The notes below the pieces were generated by a model, which was given only the letters and a program-made list of their open reading frames with translations, did no database searches and was not told the DNA's origin. A program made the position numbers and the translations under genes. Shown here one piece after another: positions 6,971 to 13,365 of a stretch of 13,365 bases of DNA. Position 1 is the stretch's first letter. Each line of letters begins with the position of its first letter. Location of the stretch: NCBI GenBank assembly GCA_019308645.1, contig JAFDHR010000023.1, forward strand, positions 1-13,365, read 5' to 3'. The stretch is from Deltaproteobacteria bacterium (GTDB lineage: Bacteria; Desulfobacterota; DSM-4660; Desulfatiglandales; B25-G16).

Positions 6971-8380
6971 CTAAACTTTTTTAAACAATATCCTATTTGC
7001 TCGAAGTTCATTATAGACAGAATCGTAAAACGTCTTTGACTGCTGATAAACTTCTTCCTCGGAACTCCCAACTTCACATGTCCCGTAAGGATTAACTATT
7101 TGAAGTTCAGAACCTGCGGCACTGTGATATTCCATGTAGGGGTAGATATAATTGTTTTCAAATGCTGTTTTTGTTAATTCAACAAAATCTTCAAATGTTT
7201 TTCTTGCATTTTGAAAATTAAATATTCCAGGTTCTTCATAGATGCGTGAGGCTGGCTCTAATGATAATGGCCAGTATGAAATGTGAGTAACACAAATATA
7301 TTTTTGCAATAAATTTCTGGCAAATTGTATGGTTTCTTCAAAATTAAACTCTTTCTCTTGAGGCAACCCTGCAATACTCTCCAAACCAATTTCGATATTT
7401 CCTTTCTCTAAAGAATATTCACATATTCTTTCTATATCCTCATTACTAACAAAAGGCTTAGTCCACGTCCGTTGTGATAATTGCTTCCGCAATTTTTCAT
7501 TAAACGTTACAACATCAACAATAACTTCTGATCTTTTAAAAACATCATTCACCCTGTCCAGAAATTCCGAAGAAGGCATCCCCCAGTAAAATATCTTACA
7601 GTAATATTTTTTCTGAGGTAATTGATCTAACAAATTAATAAAATATTTTTTTTGGTCACTGTGAAAATCTGAAAAATCAAACATTATGTGATCGGAATAC
7701 CGTGTTAACAATTTAATATCAGATAAAACATTTTTTATTGGCCGAGTAATTTGATCTTTCCTGCCCGAAATAATTATGTGAGCCGTTCTTGATCCACCAC
7801 AGTAAAAACAGGGGAATTTACATCCTTTTCCCACCCAAATATAATTTGTCCCTTTCAAAACTCTGTCATGATTTTCTACAATAAGTTCAGGGCATTCTAA
7901 CCGATAGGAATCAAGTTCCTCTTGACTTTGAATATATGTAATCTCCTGTCTCTTTATTGAGTTGTTAATTTTGATCGTTGAATTCATAGGGCGATTATGT
8001 TTCAGCAATTGAACTAAAGGAAATTCAGCATCTCCCCGAATAATAATATCAAAATCACCGTGAGAGAGAAGCTCTTTATCAAAATACGTGGCAGTATTGC
8101 CTCCTGCTATTACCTTAATATTGCTATCATAAGATTTTACCATTCGTGCTACAATAAAAGCACCATACAGATTGGTATACCACCTACAACTTACTGCAAC
8201 GTATCTGGGTTCATAAGTTATCAACGCATCTCTAATTTCTTTTTCAAACTCATGTGTCAAAAAAAATATTCTAGCTTCCAGCCCATCATTCTTTAAATAT
8301 GAAGCAAGCCACAACAGGGTAAAATTATAAAGTGCAAAGCCATTTTTCGTTTGTACAGGATTAAATAATAGTATATCCAA
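6971..8380 (-). CDS. B12-binding-domain radical SAM protein
   Basis: The 469-residue protein has an N-terminal Rossmann-like domain of the cobalamin-binding type: MDILLFNPVQ, VAVSCRW (61-67), VIAGGNTATYF (90-100) and IIRGDAEFP (113-121). A radical SAM domain follows, with Cys187, Cys191 and Cys194 in GKGCKFPCFYCGG. The DxHxxG histidine motif of base-off B12 proteins is not seen, as in several B12 radical SAM enzymes. Such enzymes typically methylate unactivated carbon or phosphorus, or rearrange rings. The start is TTG 8380, because its reading MDILLFNPV matches the usual family N-terminus and AAGGGAG lies about 10 bases upstream. No nearby ATG is suitable. It follows the glycosyltransferase after 91 bases containing a hairpin and is 3 bases before the peptidase start. 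C-methylation of the core is a plausible but unproven role. Confidence 0.88.
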   Translation of the reverse strand: MDILLFNPVQTKNGFALYNFTLLWLASYLKNDGLEARIFFLTHEFEKEIRDALITYEPRYVAVSCRWYTNLYGAFIVARMVKSYDSNIKVIAGGNTATYFDKELLSHGDFDIIIRGDAEFPLVQLLKHNRPMNSTIKINNSIKRQEITYIQSQEELDSYRLECPELIVENHDRVLKGTNYIWVGKGCKFPCFYCGGSRTAHIIISGRKDQITRPIKNVLSDIKLLTRYSDHIMFDFSDFHSDQKKYFINLLDQLPQKKYYCKIFYWGMPSSEFLDRVNDVFKRSEVIVDVVTFNEKLRKQLSQRTWTKPFVSNEDIERICEYSLEKGNIEIGLESIAGLPQEKEFNFEETIQFARNLLQKYICVTHISYWPLSLEPASRIYEEPGIFNFQNARKTFEDFVELTKTAFENNYIYPYMEYHSAAGSELQIVNPYGTCEVGSSEEEVYQQSKTFYDSVYNELRANRILFKKV

Positions 8381-8404
8381 TTATTATTTTCTCCCTTGTT
8401 TACA

Positions 8405-8431
8405 TTTATTGGAAACACCTTTCCCAATAAA
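8405..8431 (-). other. Intercistronic hairpin between glycosyltransferase and B12 radical SAM genes
   Basis: On the reverse strand, TTTATTGGGAAA pairs with TTTCCAATAAA across the loop GGTG. This is an 11-bp stem with one bulged G. No T-run follows, so it is unlikely to be an intrinsic terminator. A role in mRNA processing or stability between operon segments is possible. Confidence 0.5.
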
Positions 8432-8471
8432 TCTTACCTTGAGTTTAATCGATAAAAAAATCTTTGTTCAA

Positions 8472-9779
8472 TCAGAGTTCTTTATTGCAACAAAGCTGTG
8501 GATACTCTTGTCTCAAAATGGAAACAAAGGCCTCATAGACTGCATTGACACTTATAAGATCTATACTTGATGCTTCCAGTTGATCTGTCTCCTTACTATT
8601 ATGTATAGTCGTGCATGAAAAATTTCTCGCTTCGATTATACGATTTCTTTTTTCATCGAGGGGTCTTGAGAAATTTACAGGTGATGGACCGAAAAGCATA
8701 ACTGCTGGAGTAGATACAGCAATTGCAATATGTGTTGGCCCCGAATCGTTACCGATACAGACATGGCTTCGCTTAGCAAGGGAGACATATTGAGGTAGGC
8801 TAAGGGCATTATCTCCGGAAAAGCTTAAGCATTGGTTATTCATCAAGATTTTTATTAACTCTCCGACTTTCTCTCCAGACGAGCTCGCAATTACTATCTT
8901 AGCCCCGAAATCCGAAGCGAGCCTATCTGCTAATTCCGCAAATTTCCTAAAAGACCATTGTTTTAACAACGAGGCTGATGTAGTGGCTAATACCACAACC
9001 AAGTCGTCTTCCCCCACAAAACCCTCAAGGTATTGATTTATCTCTTCATCGGAAATTGGGTCGCTGTATAGCAAGAGATCATGATTACTTGACTTAACCC
9101 CAATAAGCTTAAGAAGATGAAGATGCTGGTAAACAGCATGCGTTTCACTCCCGTGAAGACCCATTTTGTCGAAACTGTATCGCGTGTAGAGGGGCCTTTT
9201 TTCTATTAGTCTTTTTTCCATTGTGATAAGATCCGTATCTCTCAGGCGAAAGATTCCGATTCTTTCGGGGATATCCGCAACATAACCTATAACCGCCCCA
9301 TAAAGATTATGAGGAATCTTGGGAGTGTAACTATAATCGGCAATACAGAAATAATAATCGTAATTTTCGATATAAAGATCCCGAAAGAATCGCCACGCCA
9401 TAAAAAACCCCATGTATCGAGCATTAATCGGATAAGGAATGATTCTGTCAATGAGGGGAAAGTTTTTTTCCAACAGCTCTTCAATATACATAAATACTAT
9501 AGCATCAATCTTACAGTCGTGGATGGCCATTTTGAGGTTTCTGTAAAATGGCGTTGCAAGGACGTAATCCCCGAGTCCACCGAGGCAAAACGTCAGTACC
9601 TTTTTGTGCTCACCTTTTTTTCTTCGATGCGAATAAATAAGACGGATGAGTGGCTTCATGACACCATATTTAAAATGGAGGTAATAAAAACGTATCAATG
9701 TCACTACATTCGGAAAGTTACTTTTAATCAACTCCTCTATTCTTTTGAATAGTTCACGCTGAAATTTACCAATTTCCAT
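8472..9779 (-). CDS. Glycosyltransferase family 9 (heptosyltransferase-like)
   Basis: The 435-residue protein has the GT9 hallmarks. CLGGLGDYVLATPF (65-78) is the N-terminal glycine-rich loop. KQWSFRKFAELADRL (273-287) follows, then GNDSGPTHIAIAVSTPAV (343-360) and LFGPSPV (362-368) for the nucleotide-sugar site. GT9 enzymes such as WaaC/WaaF add heptose to lipopolysaccharide, and distant members add other sugars. The first ~58 residues form a basic, aromatic extension before the domain, possibly for membrane contact. Its ATG overlaps the end of the ABC transporter gene by 14 bases (ATGGAAATTGGTAA), with AAGGGT upstream, so the two are co-translated. No other envelope polysaccharide gene is nearby. 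It may glycosylate the peptide or an attached lipid, or be an unrelated passenger. Confidence 0.9.
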   Translation of the reverse strand: MEIGKFQRELFKRIEELIKSNFPNVVTLIRFYYLHFKYGVMKPLIRLIYSHRRKKGEHKKVLTFCLGGLGDYVLATPFYRNLKMAIHDCKIDAIVFMYIEELLEKNFPLIDRIIPYPINARYMGFFMAWRFFRDLYIENYDYYFCIADYSYTPKIPHNLYGAVIGYVADIPERIGIFRLRDTDLITMEKRLIEKRPLYTRYSFDKMGLHGSETHAVYQHLHLLKLIGVKSSNHDLLLYSDPISDEEINQYLEGFVGEDDLVVVLATTSASLLKQWSFRKFAELADRLASDFGAKIVIASSSGEKVGELIKILMNNQCLSFSGDNALSLPQYVSLAKRSHVCIGNDSGPTHIAIAVSTPAVMLFGPSPVNFSRPLDEKRNRIIEARNFSCTTIHNSKETDQLEASSIDLISVNAVYEAFVSILRQEYPQLCCNKEL

Positions 9780-11475
9780 GTTCTACCCTTGTGACATTTT
9801 TGTCGGATACCTCGTAGATTATATCTCCAAAATGCCAGTAAGTGGAATCTTGGGATATGAAAATGATAATCTTCCCATCCTTATTTCGACATAACGTATC
9901 GAGTATTCCGCTGAATACATCCTTGCTTATGTTTGAATTCGATTCATCGAGGATAATCAAGTCATATTCCTTGAACAGCGCCCTTGCTATACATAGACGC
10001 TGTTTTTCTCCTCCTGAAAAATTGCTGCCGTGCTCAGAAAGCTCGGAAGAATCATTCCTTCCACGCATGTCAAGGAAATCAAAAACACGTGCGGTCTTGA
10101 GTGCCCACTCATATCTCTTTCTCGATTCTAAATCGTCAAATCCGTTATTAAAGATAATATTTTCCCGTACAGAATGGTTAAAAAGGAATATATCTTGCGT
10201 GACGATTGATATACGGGATCTTACATTTGAAAGATTGTACTGTTCTAAAGGCACTGAGTTAAAAAGGATTTTGCCTGAAGAAGGCTGCACAAAACCGATA
10301 AGACTTTCGATAATTGTAGACTTACCTATTCCGTTAGGACCGATAATTACGTAAACCTTCGATGGTTCAAAACTCATATTTATTCCTTCCAGGATTGTAT
10401 TGCCGTCGTAACTGTATGTAGCATCAACTATTTCGATCTTATTTATAAATTCAATCTCCGTTCCCTTTTCCAGATTATCCTCATCGTAGTGATGACCTTC
10501 AAATACATCGAGCACTCTTTCTGCTGCAACGGTAGCATTTACAAGATTCGAGTAACCCATACCGATTCTCTGAATGGGCTGTAAGAAGAGCCACAGTGCC
10601 ATGATAAAGCCTACATAATCTCCCGGTGTAGCACTCTCTGTTTTTATTTCCATCACCGCAAAATACAAAATGAGGTTTAATACCAGAACAATGATCAGGT
10701 CCAAGGCACTCTTTACAGAAGAATTATATTTAATCTCCCTCATGCGCTGTACCAGATAATTTCTGTAATCCTCATCAAACTTACGGCGACAATAAGGGAA
10801 AAGGTTCCAAGCCTTTATGATCTTAATACCCGAGAGAAATTCTTGGAAATCGGAAAATATCCGTGCAATGATCTTCATTTTTTGCCCAGATAAATTCTTG
10901 CGAATTTTCCTTGCCTTCTTCATAATCATATAGCTCAGTGGTGCAGCGACAAGCACAAATAAAGTAAGTTTGAAGTTCAGGTACAGCATGGTTACAAAAA
11001 GTGCGGCAATCCTTATAGGAAATTCAAAGAATATCCTTGCTATCATTTCTGGTATATTTTCCGCTAAGACCAGTTCGTTATTTTGCAAGGCAGTCATCTC
11101 ACCCGTGTGTTTTGATTTGATAAAACTCATTTTCTTCCGGAAAATACTTTCAAGCAATTTCATACGTAGGTGTATGCTCAGGTTTAATTTCACCTTTTCC
11201 ATAAAGTAACTCTGAAAAAAAAGAAATAAATTTAATATCAGTATAAGACCGGTCATACAAATCATGATCGGCAGGAGTTGTGAAAATTCTTTTTGAATGA
11301 AGAGCCTGTCTACAACCTGCTTGAGAAACCAAGGAAGGGCTGCACCAGACGCAGAAACAACCATAGAAAAAATTATACTCAAAATAATCAGCTTTAAATG
11401 ATTTTTATAATATTGATAAAATCTGATATGGACAGGATTTAATCTTTCTAAGAATTTATTTTTTAGATCATTCAT
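9766..11475 (-). CDS. ABC exporter, fused transmembrane and ATPase domains, with altered H-loop
   Basis: This is a full-length half-transporter of 569 residues. Six hydrophobic helices lie at about 27-49, 67-89, 147-166, 170-187, 259-275 and 285-302. The ATPase domain has Walker A IGPNGIGKST (378-387), Q-loop VTQD (Q427), signature FSGGEKQRL (486-494) and Walker B LIILDES with Asp510-Glu511. The D-loop reads SNIS instead of SALD, and the H-loop His is replaced by Gln542 (FISQDST). Lasso D-type transporters and MsbA-like exporters share this architecture, and there is no N-terminal C39 peptidase. I place the start at ATG 11475 because a consensus promoter at 11544-11516 puts +1 near 11509. The longer frames from TTG 11544 or ATG 11535 would need transcripts from further upstream. 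It is the first gene of the reverse operon and probably exports the mature peptide. Confidence 0.93.
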   Translation of the reverse strand: MNDLKNKFLERLNPVHIRFYQYYKNHLKLIILSIIFSMVVSASGAALPWFLKQVVDRLFIQKEFSQLLPIMICMTGLILILNLFLFFQSYFMEKVKLNLSIHLRMKLLESIFRKKMSFIKSKHTGEMTALQNNELVLAENIPEMIARIFFEFPIRIAALFVTMLYLNFKLTLFVLVAAPLSYMIMKKARKIRKNLSGQKMKIIARIFSDFQEFLSGIKIIKAWNLFPYCRRKFDEDYRNYLVQRMREIKYNSSVKSALDLIIVLVLNLILYFAVMEIKTESATPGDYVGFIMALWLFLQPIQRIGMGYSNLVNATVAAERVLDVFEGHHYDEDNLEKGTEIEFINKIEIVDATYSYDGNTILEGINMSFEPSKVYVIIGPNGIGKSTIIESLIGFVQPSSGKILFNSVPLEQYNLSNVRSRISIVTQDIFLFNHSVRENIIFNNGFDDLESRKRYEWALKTARVFDFLDMRGRNDSSELSEHGSNFSGGEKQRLCIARALFKEYDLIILDESNSNISKDVFSGILDTLCRNKDGKIIIFISQDSTYWHFGDIIYEVSDKNVTRVEHGNW

Positions 11476-11515
11476 TAATTTTTTCAGCTTATAAATTAAA
11501 GATTTAAATAAATTT

Positions 11516-11544
11516 ATTATATCTATCAAGAGCATGTTTGTCAA
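11516..11544 (-). promoter_or_regulatory. Consensus sigma-70-type promoter of the reverse (biosynthetic) operon
   Basis: Reading the reverse strand, TTGACA (11544-11539) is followed after exactly 17 bases by TATAAT (11521-11516). Both hexamers and the spacing match the consensus exactly. The predicted start is near 11509, giving a leader of about 34 bases before ATG 11475. Tandem repeats lie directly upstream of the -35 element. Confidence 0.82.
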
Positions 11545-11548
11545 TTTA

Positions 11549-11589
11549 CGTGATGTTGCGTGATGTTCTCAATTTAATCTCAATTTAAT
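11549..11589 (-). repeat. Two helical-turn-phased tandem repeats upstream of the operon promoter
   Basis: On the reverse strand, ATTAAATTGAG occurs twice in tandem (11589-11568, period 11). It is followed by AACATCACG twice (11567-11549, period 10). The block ends 4 bases before the -35 hexamer. Repeats of one helical turn at this position suit a regulator that binds one DNA face, and the AT-rich part could also act as an UP element. No binding protein is identified. Confidence 0.6.
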
Positions 11590-11901
11590 TGGTTGCCCTC
11601 TTAGTATAGAGATGGCAATATACTTGATGGGTTTTTTCATAGATAGATGACCATTTGGAAACAAAACTCCACTTCTCCCTGTGAAAAATAGGGTTTTTCA
11701 CTTCATTTTATAGCCTTTTTTATAACAGGGTCAAATGAGTTCTTGGTTCTATAACAATTTAAGTATATCGGTTTAGCTCTGGTAACTTCTCAGTGTTGGC
11801 CGACAGTTTGACAGCTGAGGTGGGGATTATTTTCCTGATCATTAACTTAGTAGGTTACATGAAGGCCACAGGCATGGTAGGTCTGTTGGTGAAGAATATA
11901 C
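11590..11901. other. Divergent intergenic region without a recognisable gene
   Basis: This stretch separates the reverse operon from the forward acyl-CoA synthetase gene. It holds a perfect 8-bp inverted repeat, GTGAAAAA-TAGGG-TTTTTCAC (11681-11701), that could be an operator or a weak hairpin. A TTGACA at 11808-11813 has no convincing -10 partner. A GGTGAAG ribosome site (11888-11894) precedes the synthetase ATG. No tRNA, rRNA or other structured RNA was recognised. A 28-codon reading frame at 11859-11945 has no support. Confidence 0.6.
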
Positions 11902-13365
11902 ATGCTGAACTCCATACAAGAAAGCCCACTATACCCAATTGTTAACCCTAAAAGTATTGCCTTTTTTGGGGCCTCAAATAATTTCTCTGCTATGGGAACA
12001 AGCCAGTTCAATTCTTTGAGGGCTCTTGGTTTTAAAGGGACCATCTACCCTGTTCACCCCAAAGAGGACCAAGTACAGAATCTCAAGGCCTATAGGAGCG
12101 TGTTGGATTTGCCCGAAGTCCCGGATCTGGCAGTGCTCGTTGTGCCTACACAAATCGTATCGGAGCTGTTAAAAGAATGTGGCCAGAAAGGCATTAAGCA
12201 TGCCATTATAGTATCTGGTGGTTTTAGGGAGGTCGGTAGGGAAGGTGTAGGCCGTGAACAAGAGCTAATTGAGATTGCCAAGAGATACGGTATTCGCTTT
12301 TTAGGCCCAAACTGTATTGGTGTGGCGAATCCATATCAAAAGCTGAATACGACTTTCCTGCGGTATTTAGGCGAACCGGGATTTATCGGCATGGCCTCGC
12401 AGAGCGGCAGTTTTGTTACTCAGATGTTTAACTATCTCTCCAGACTCTCCCTTGGATTCAGTACAGCCTTTAGCGTTGGAAATGAGGCAAATGTCGATAT
12501 TGTTGACTGCATGGAGTACCTTGGAGCATGCCCCAATACTAAGGTGATAGCTCTCTACATTGAAGGCATTCGTCGAGGGAGAGAATTTGTGGAAATGGCT
12601 CGATCGATTATACCCTACAAACCCATTGTGGCACTCTATGTCGGCGGATCTGAGACAGGGAGGCGGGCAGGCTTTTCTCACACCGGGGCCCTGGCAGGGC
12701 CGGATCAGTTATACGATGGTGTGTTTCACCAGAGTGGGGTTATCAGGGCATACTCTATTGCAGAATTATTTGATATGTGCTGGGTCCTGGGCTGTCTACC
12801 CAAACCCAGAGGGCCTCGAGTAGTAATCCAAACCCATTCAGGTGGACCAGGTGCAACTGCGGCAGATTCCTGCGGTCGAGAAGGTCTTGAACTTCCGACG
12901 CTTTCGCAAGATACAGTCAAAAAATTAACTCCGTTAGTTCCAAATACAGGTAGCATACACAACCCCGTGGATATTACCTTTACAAAAAATCCTATGGACT
13001 ACTTTTCTGATATCCCCACAGTGCTTCTTGAGGAAGATAATACCGATATTCTTCTCATCTATTTCCTCGTGCCTCCGCAGATGGTTAATCGGGCCTTGGA
13101 GCAAATGGGTTTTTCAAAGGATCAAGCAATTGAGCAAAGTGCCAAATTGATCGATGCACAGTGTAAATCCATTGCTCACCTGATTGAAACCCATAATAAG
13201 CCCATTGTAGGCTACACGTTTCGCAGTATCCAGGAAGACTTTACAAAAAGTCTTATCAACCAGGGAATACCAGTTTTCCCAGGACCGGAGCGTGCGGTAC
13301 GCGCTTTAAAGGCATCTGTTCAATATTATCGTCTGAGGGAGAAAATGTTTACCAGCACACCTAAA
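11902..13365 (+). CDS. NDP-forming acyl-CoA synthetase (acetyl-CoA synthetase, ADP-forming type), 3' end outside window
   Basis: A frame of 488 codons runs to the window edge without a stop. The CoA-binding Rossmann domain is clear: VNPKSIAFFGASNN (about 14-27), GFKGTIYPVHPKE, DLAVLVVPT and GIRFLGPNCIGVANP. The succinyl-CoA-synthetase-like domain follows, with GMASQSGSF and FSVGNEANVDIVDCMEYL. His260 in FSHTGALAG is the expected phosphorylated His, and HSGGPGATAADSC comes next. ADP-forming enzymes convert acyl-CoA, phosphate and ADP to acid, CoA and ATP, and are common in anaerobic archaea and bacteria. The start is ATG 11902, with GGTGAAG 7 bases upstream and an in-frame stop at 11890. The visible part covers the alpha region; a fused ATP-grasp beta part may follow. 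There is no evident link to the peptide cluster. Confidence 0.9.
   Translation, partial: MLNSIQESPLYPIVNPKSIAFFGASNNFSAMGTSQFNSLRALGFKGTIYPVHPKEDQVQNLKAYRSVLDLPEVPDLAVLVVPTQIVSELLKECGQKGIKHAIIVSGGFREVGREGVGREQELIEIAKRYGIRFLGPNCIGVANPYQKLNTTFLRYLGEPGFIGMASQSGSFVTQMFNYLSRLSLGFSTAFSVGNEANVDIVDCMEYLGACPNTKVIALYIEGIRRGREFVEMARSIIPYKPIVALYVGGSETGRRAGFSHTGALAGPDQLYDGVFHQSGVIRAYSIAELFDMCWVLGCLPKPRGPRVVIQTHSGGPGATAADSCGREGLELPTLSQDTVKKLTPLVPNTGSIHNPVDITFTKNPMDYFSDIPTVLLEEDNTDILLIYFLVPPQMVNRALEQMGFSKDQAIEQSAKLIDAQCKSIAHLIETHNKPIVGYTFRSIQEDFTKSLINQGIPVFPGPERAVRALKASVQYYRLREKMFTSTPK

Noticed and set aside
9309..9752. 147-codon open frame on the + strand.
   Set aside because: It is antisense to the clear GT9 gene, shows no domain pattern and has no supporting context.
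9842..10354. 170-codon open frame on the + strand.
   Set aside because: It lies opposite the ATPase domain of the ABC exporter, whose motifs are intact, so it is a reading-frame shadow.
11674..11698. CCCT...AGGG followed by T5 as an intrinsic terminator.
   Set aside because: The stem is only 4 bp with a 9-base loop, and no upstream gene on the + strand needs it.
11859..11945. 28-codon frame just before the acyl-CoA synthetase, considered as a second precursor peptide.
   Set aside because: It has no leader motif, no strong ribosome site and overlaps the synthetase start; it is probably chance.
12367..12681. 104-codon open frame on the - strand.
   Set aside because: It is antisense to the acyl-CoA synthetase gene, which carries conserved motifs throughout this stretch.
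1..13365. CRISPR array, tRNA or rRNA genes, or complete insertion sequences.
   Set aside because: No regularly spaced repeats, cloverleaf-like segments, rRNA stretches or paired terminal inverted repeats with a transposase were seen.

Overview
The window looks like bacterial, moderately AT-rich DNA. Three radical-SAM/SPASM enzymes and one B12-type radical-SAM enzyme suggest an anaerobe or an anaerobic niche. The family-9 glycosyltransferase (heptosyltransferase fold) points to a Gram-negative cell envelope. An NDP-forming acyl-CoA synthetase on the right flank also fits an anaerobic metabolism. I cannot assign a taxon from the sequence alone.

Layout. Positions 2-379 (+) are the tail of a conserved uncharacterised protein, cut by the window edge. 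A short forward unit follows: a PqqD-family peptide chaperone (438-728), an overlapping 54-residue putative RiPP precursor (709-873), a strong intrinsic terminator (901-935) and an HPr-kinase-like gene (937-1995). From the other side, a reverse operon runs from a consensus sigma-70-type promoter near 11544-11516 down to 1960. Its order is ABC exporter, GT9 glycosyltransferase, B12-binding-type radical SAM, lasso-B2-type cysteine peptidase, three radical SAM enzymes with Cys-rich C-termini, and a NTP_transf_5 nucleotidyltransferase. The reverse operon meets the kinase gene tail to tail with a 36-bp overlap. A 357-bp divergent gap (11545-11901) separates it from the truncated acyl-CoA synthetase gene on the + strand.

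How the genes may work together. Gene content resembles the accessory set of phosphorylated lasso-peptide clusters: B1-like PqqD, B2 peptidase, HPrK-type kinase, nucleotidyltransferase and D-type ABC exporter. However, no asparagine-synthetase-like macrolactam synthetase (C protein) is present, and four radical SAM enzymes are. The precursor leader matches the spacing of the lasso leader motif (YxxPxLxxxGx5Tx) from Tyr22 to Ala38. This predicts a 16-residue core, CGPLSRSYVSGYGYWH, which has no Asp or Glu and so cannot form a lasso ring. I infer a RiPP pathway in which lasso-type leader recognition and removal are joined to radical-SAM core chemistry, with possible phosphorylation, nucleotidylation or glycosylation and then export. 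The product is unknown; this is a model, not a demonstrated function.
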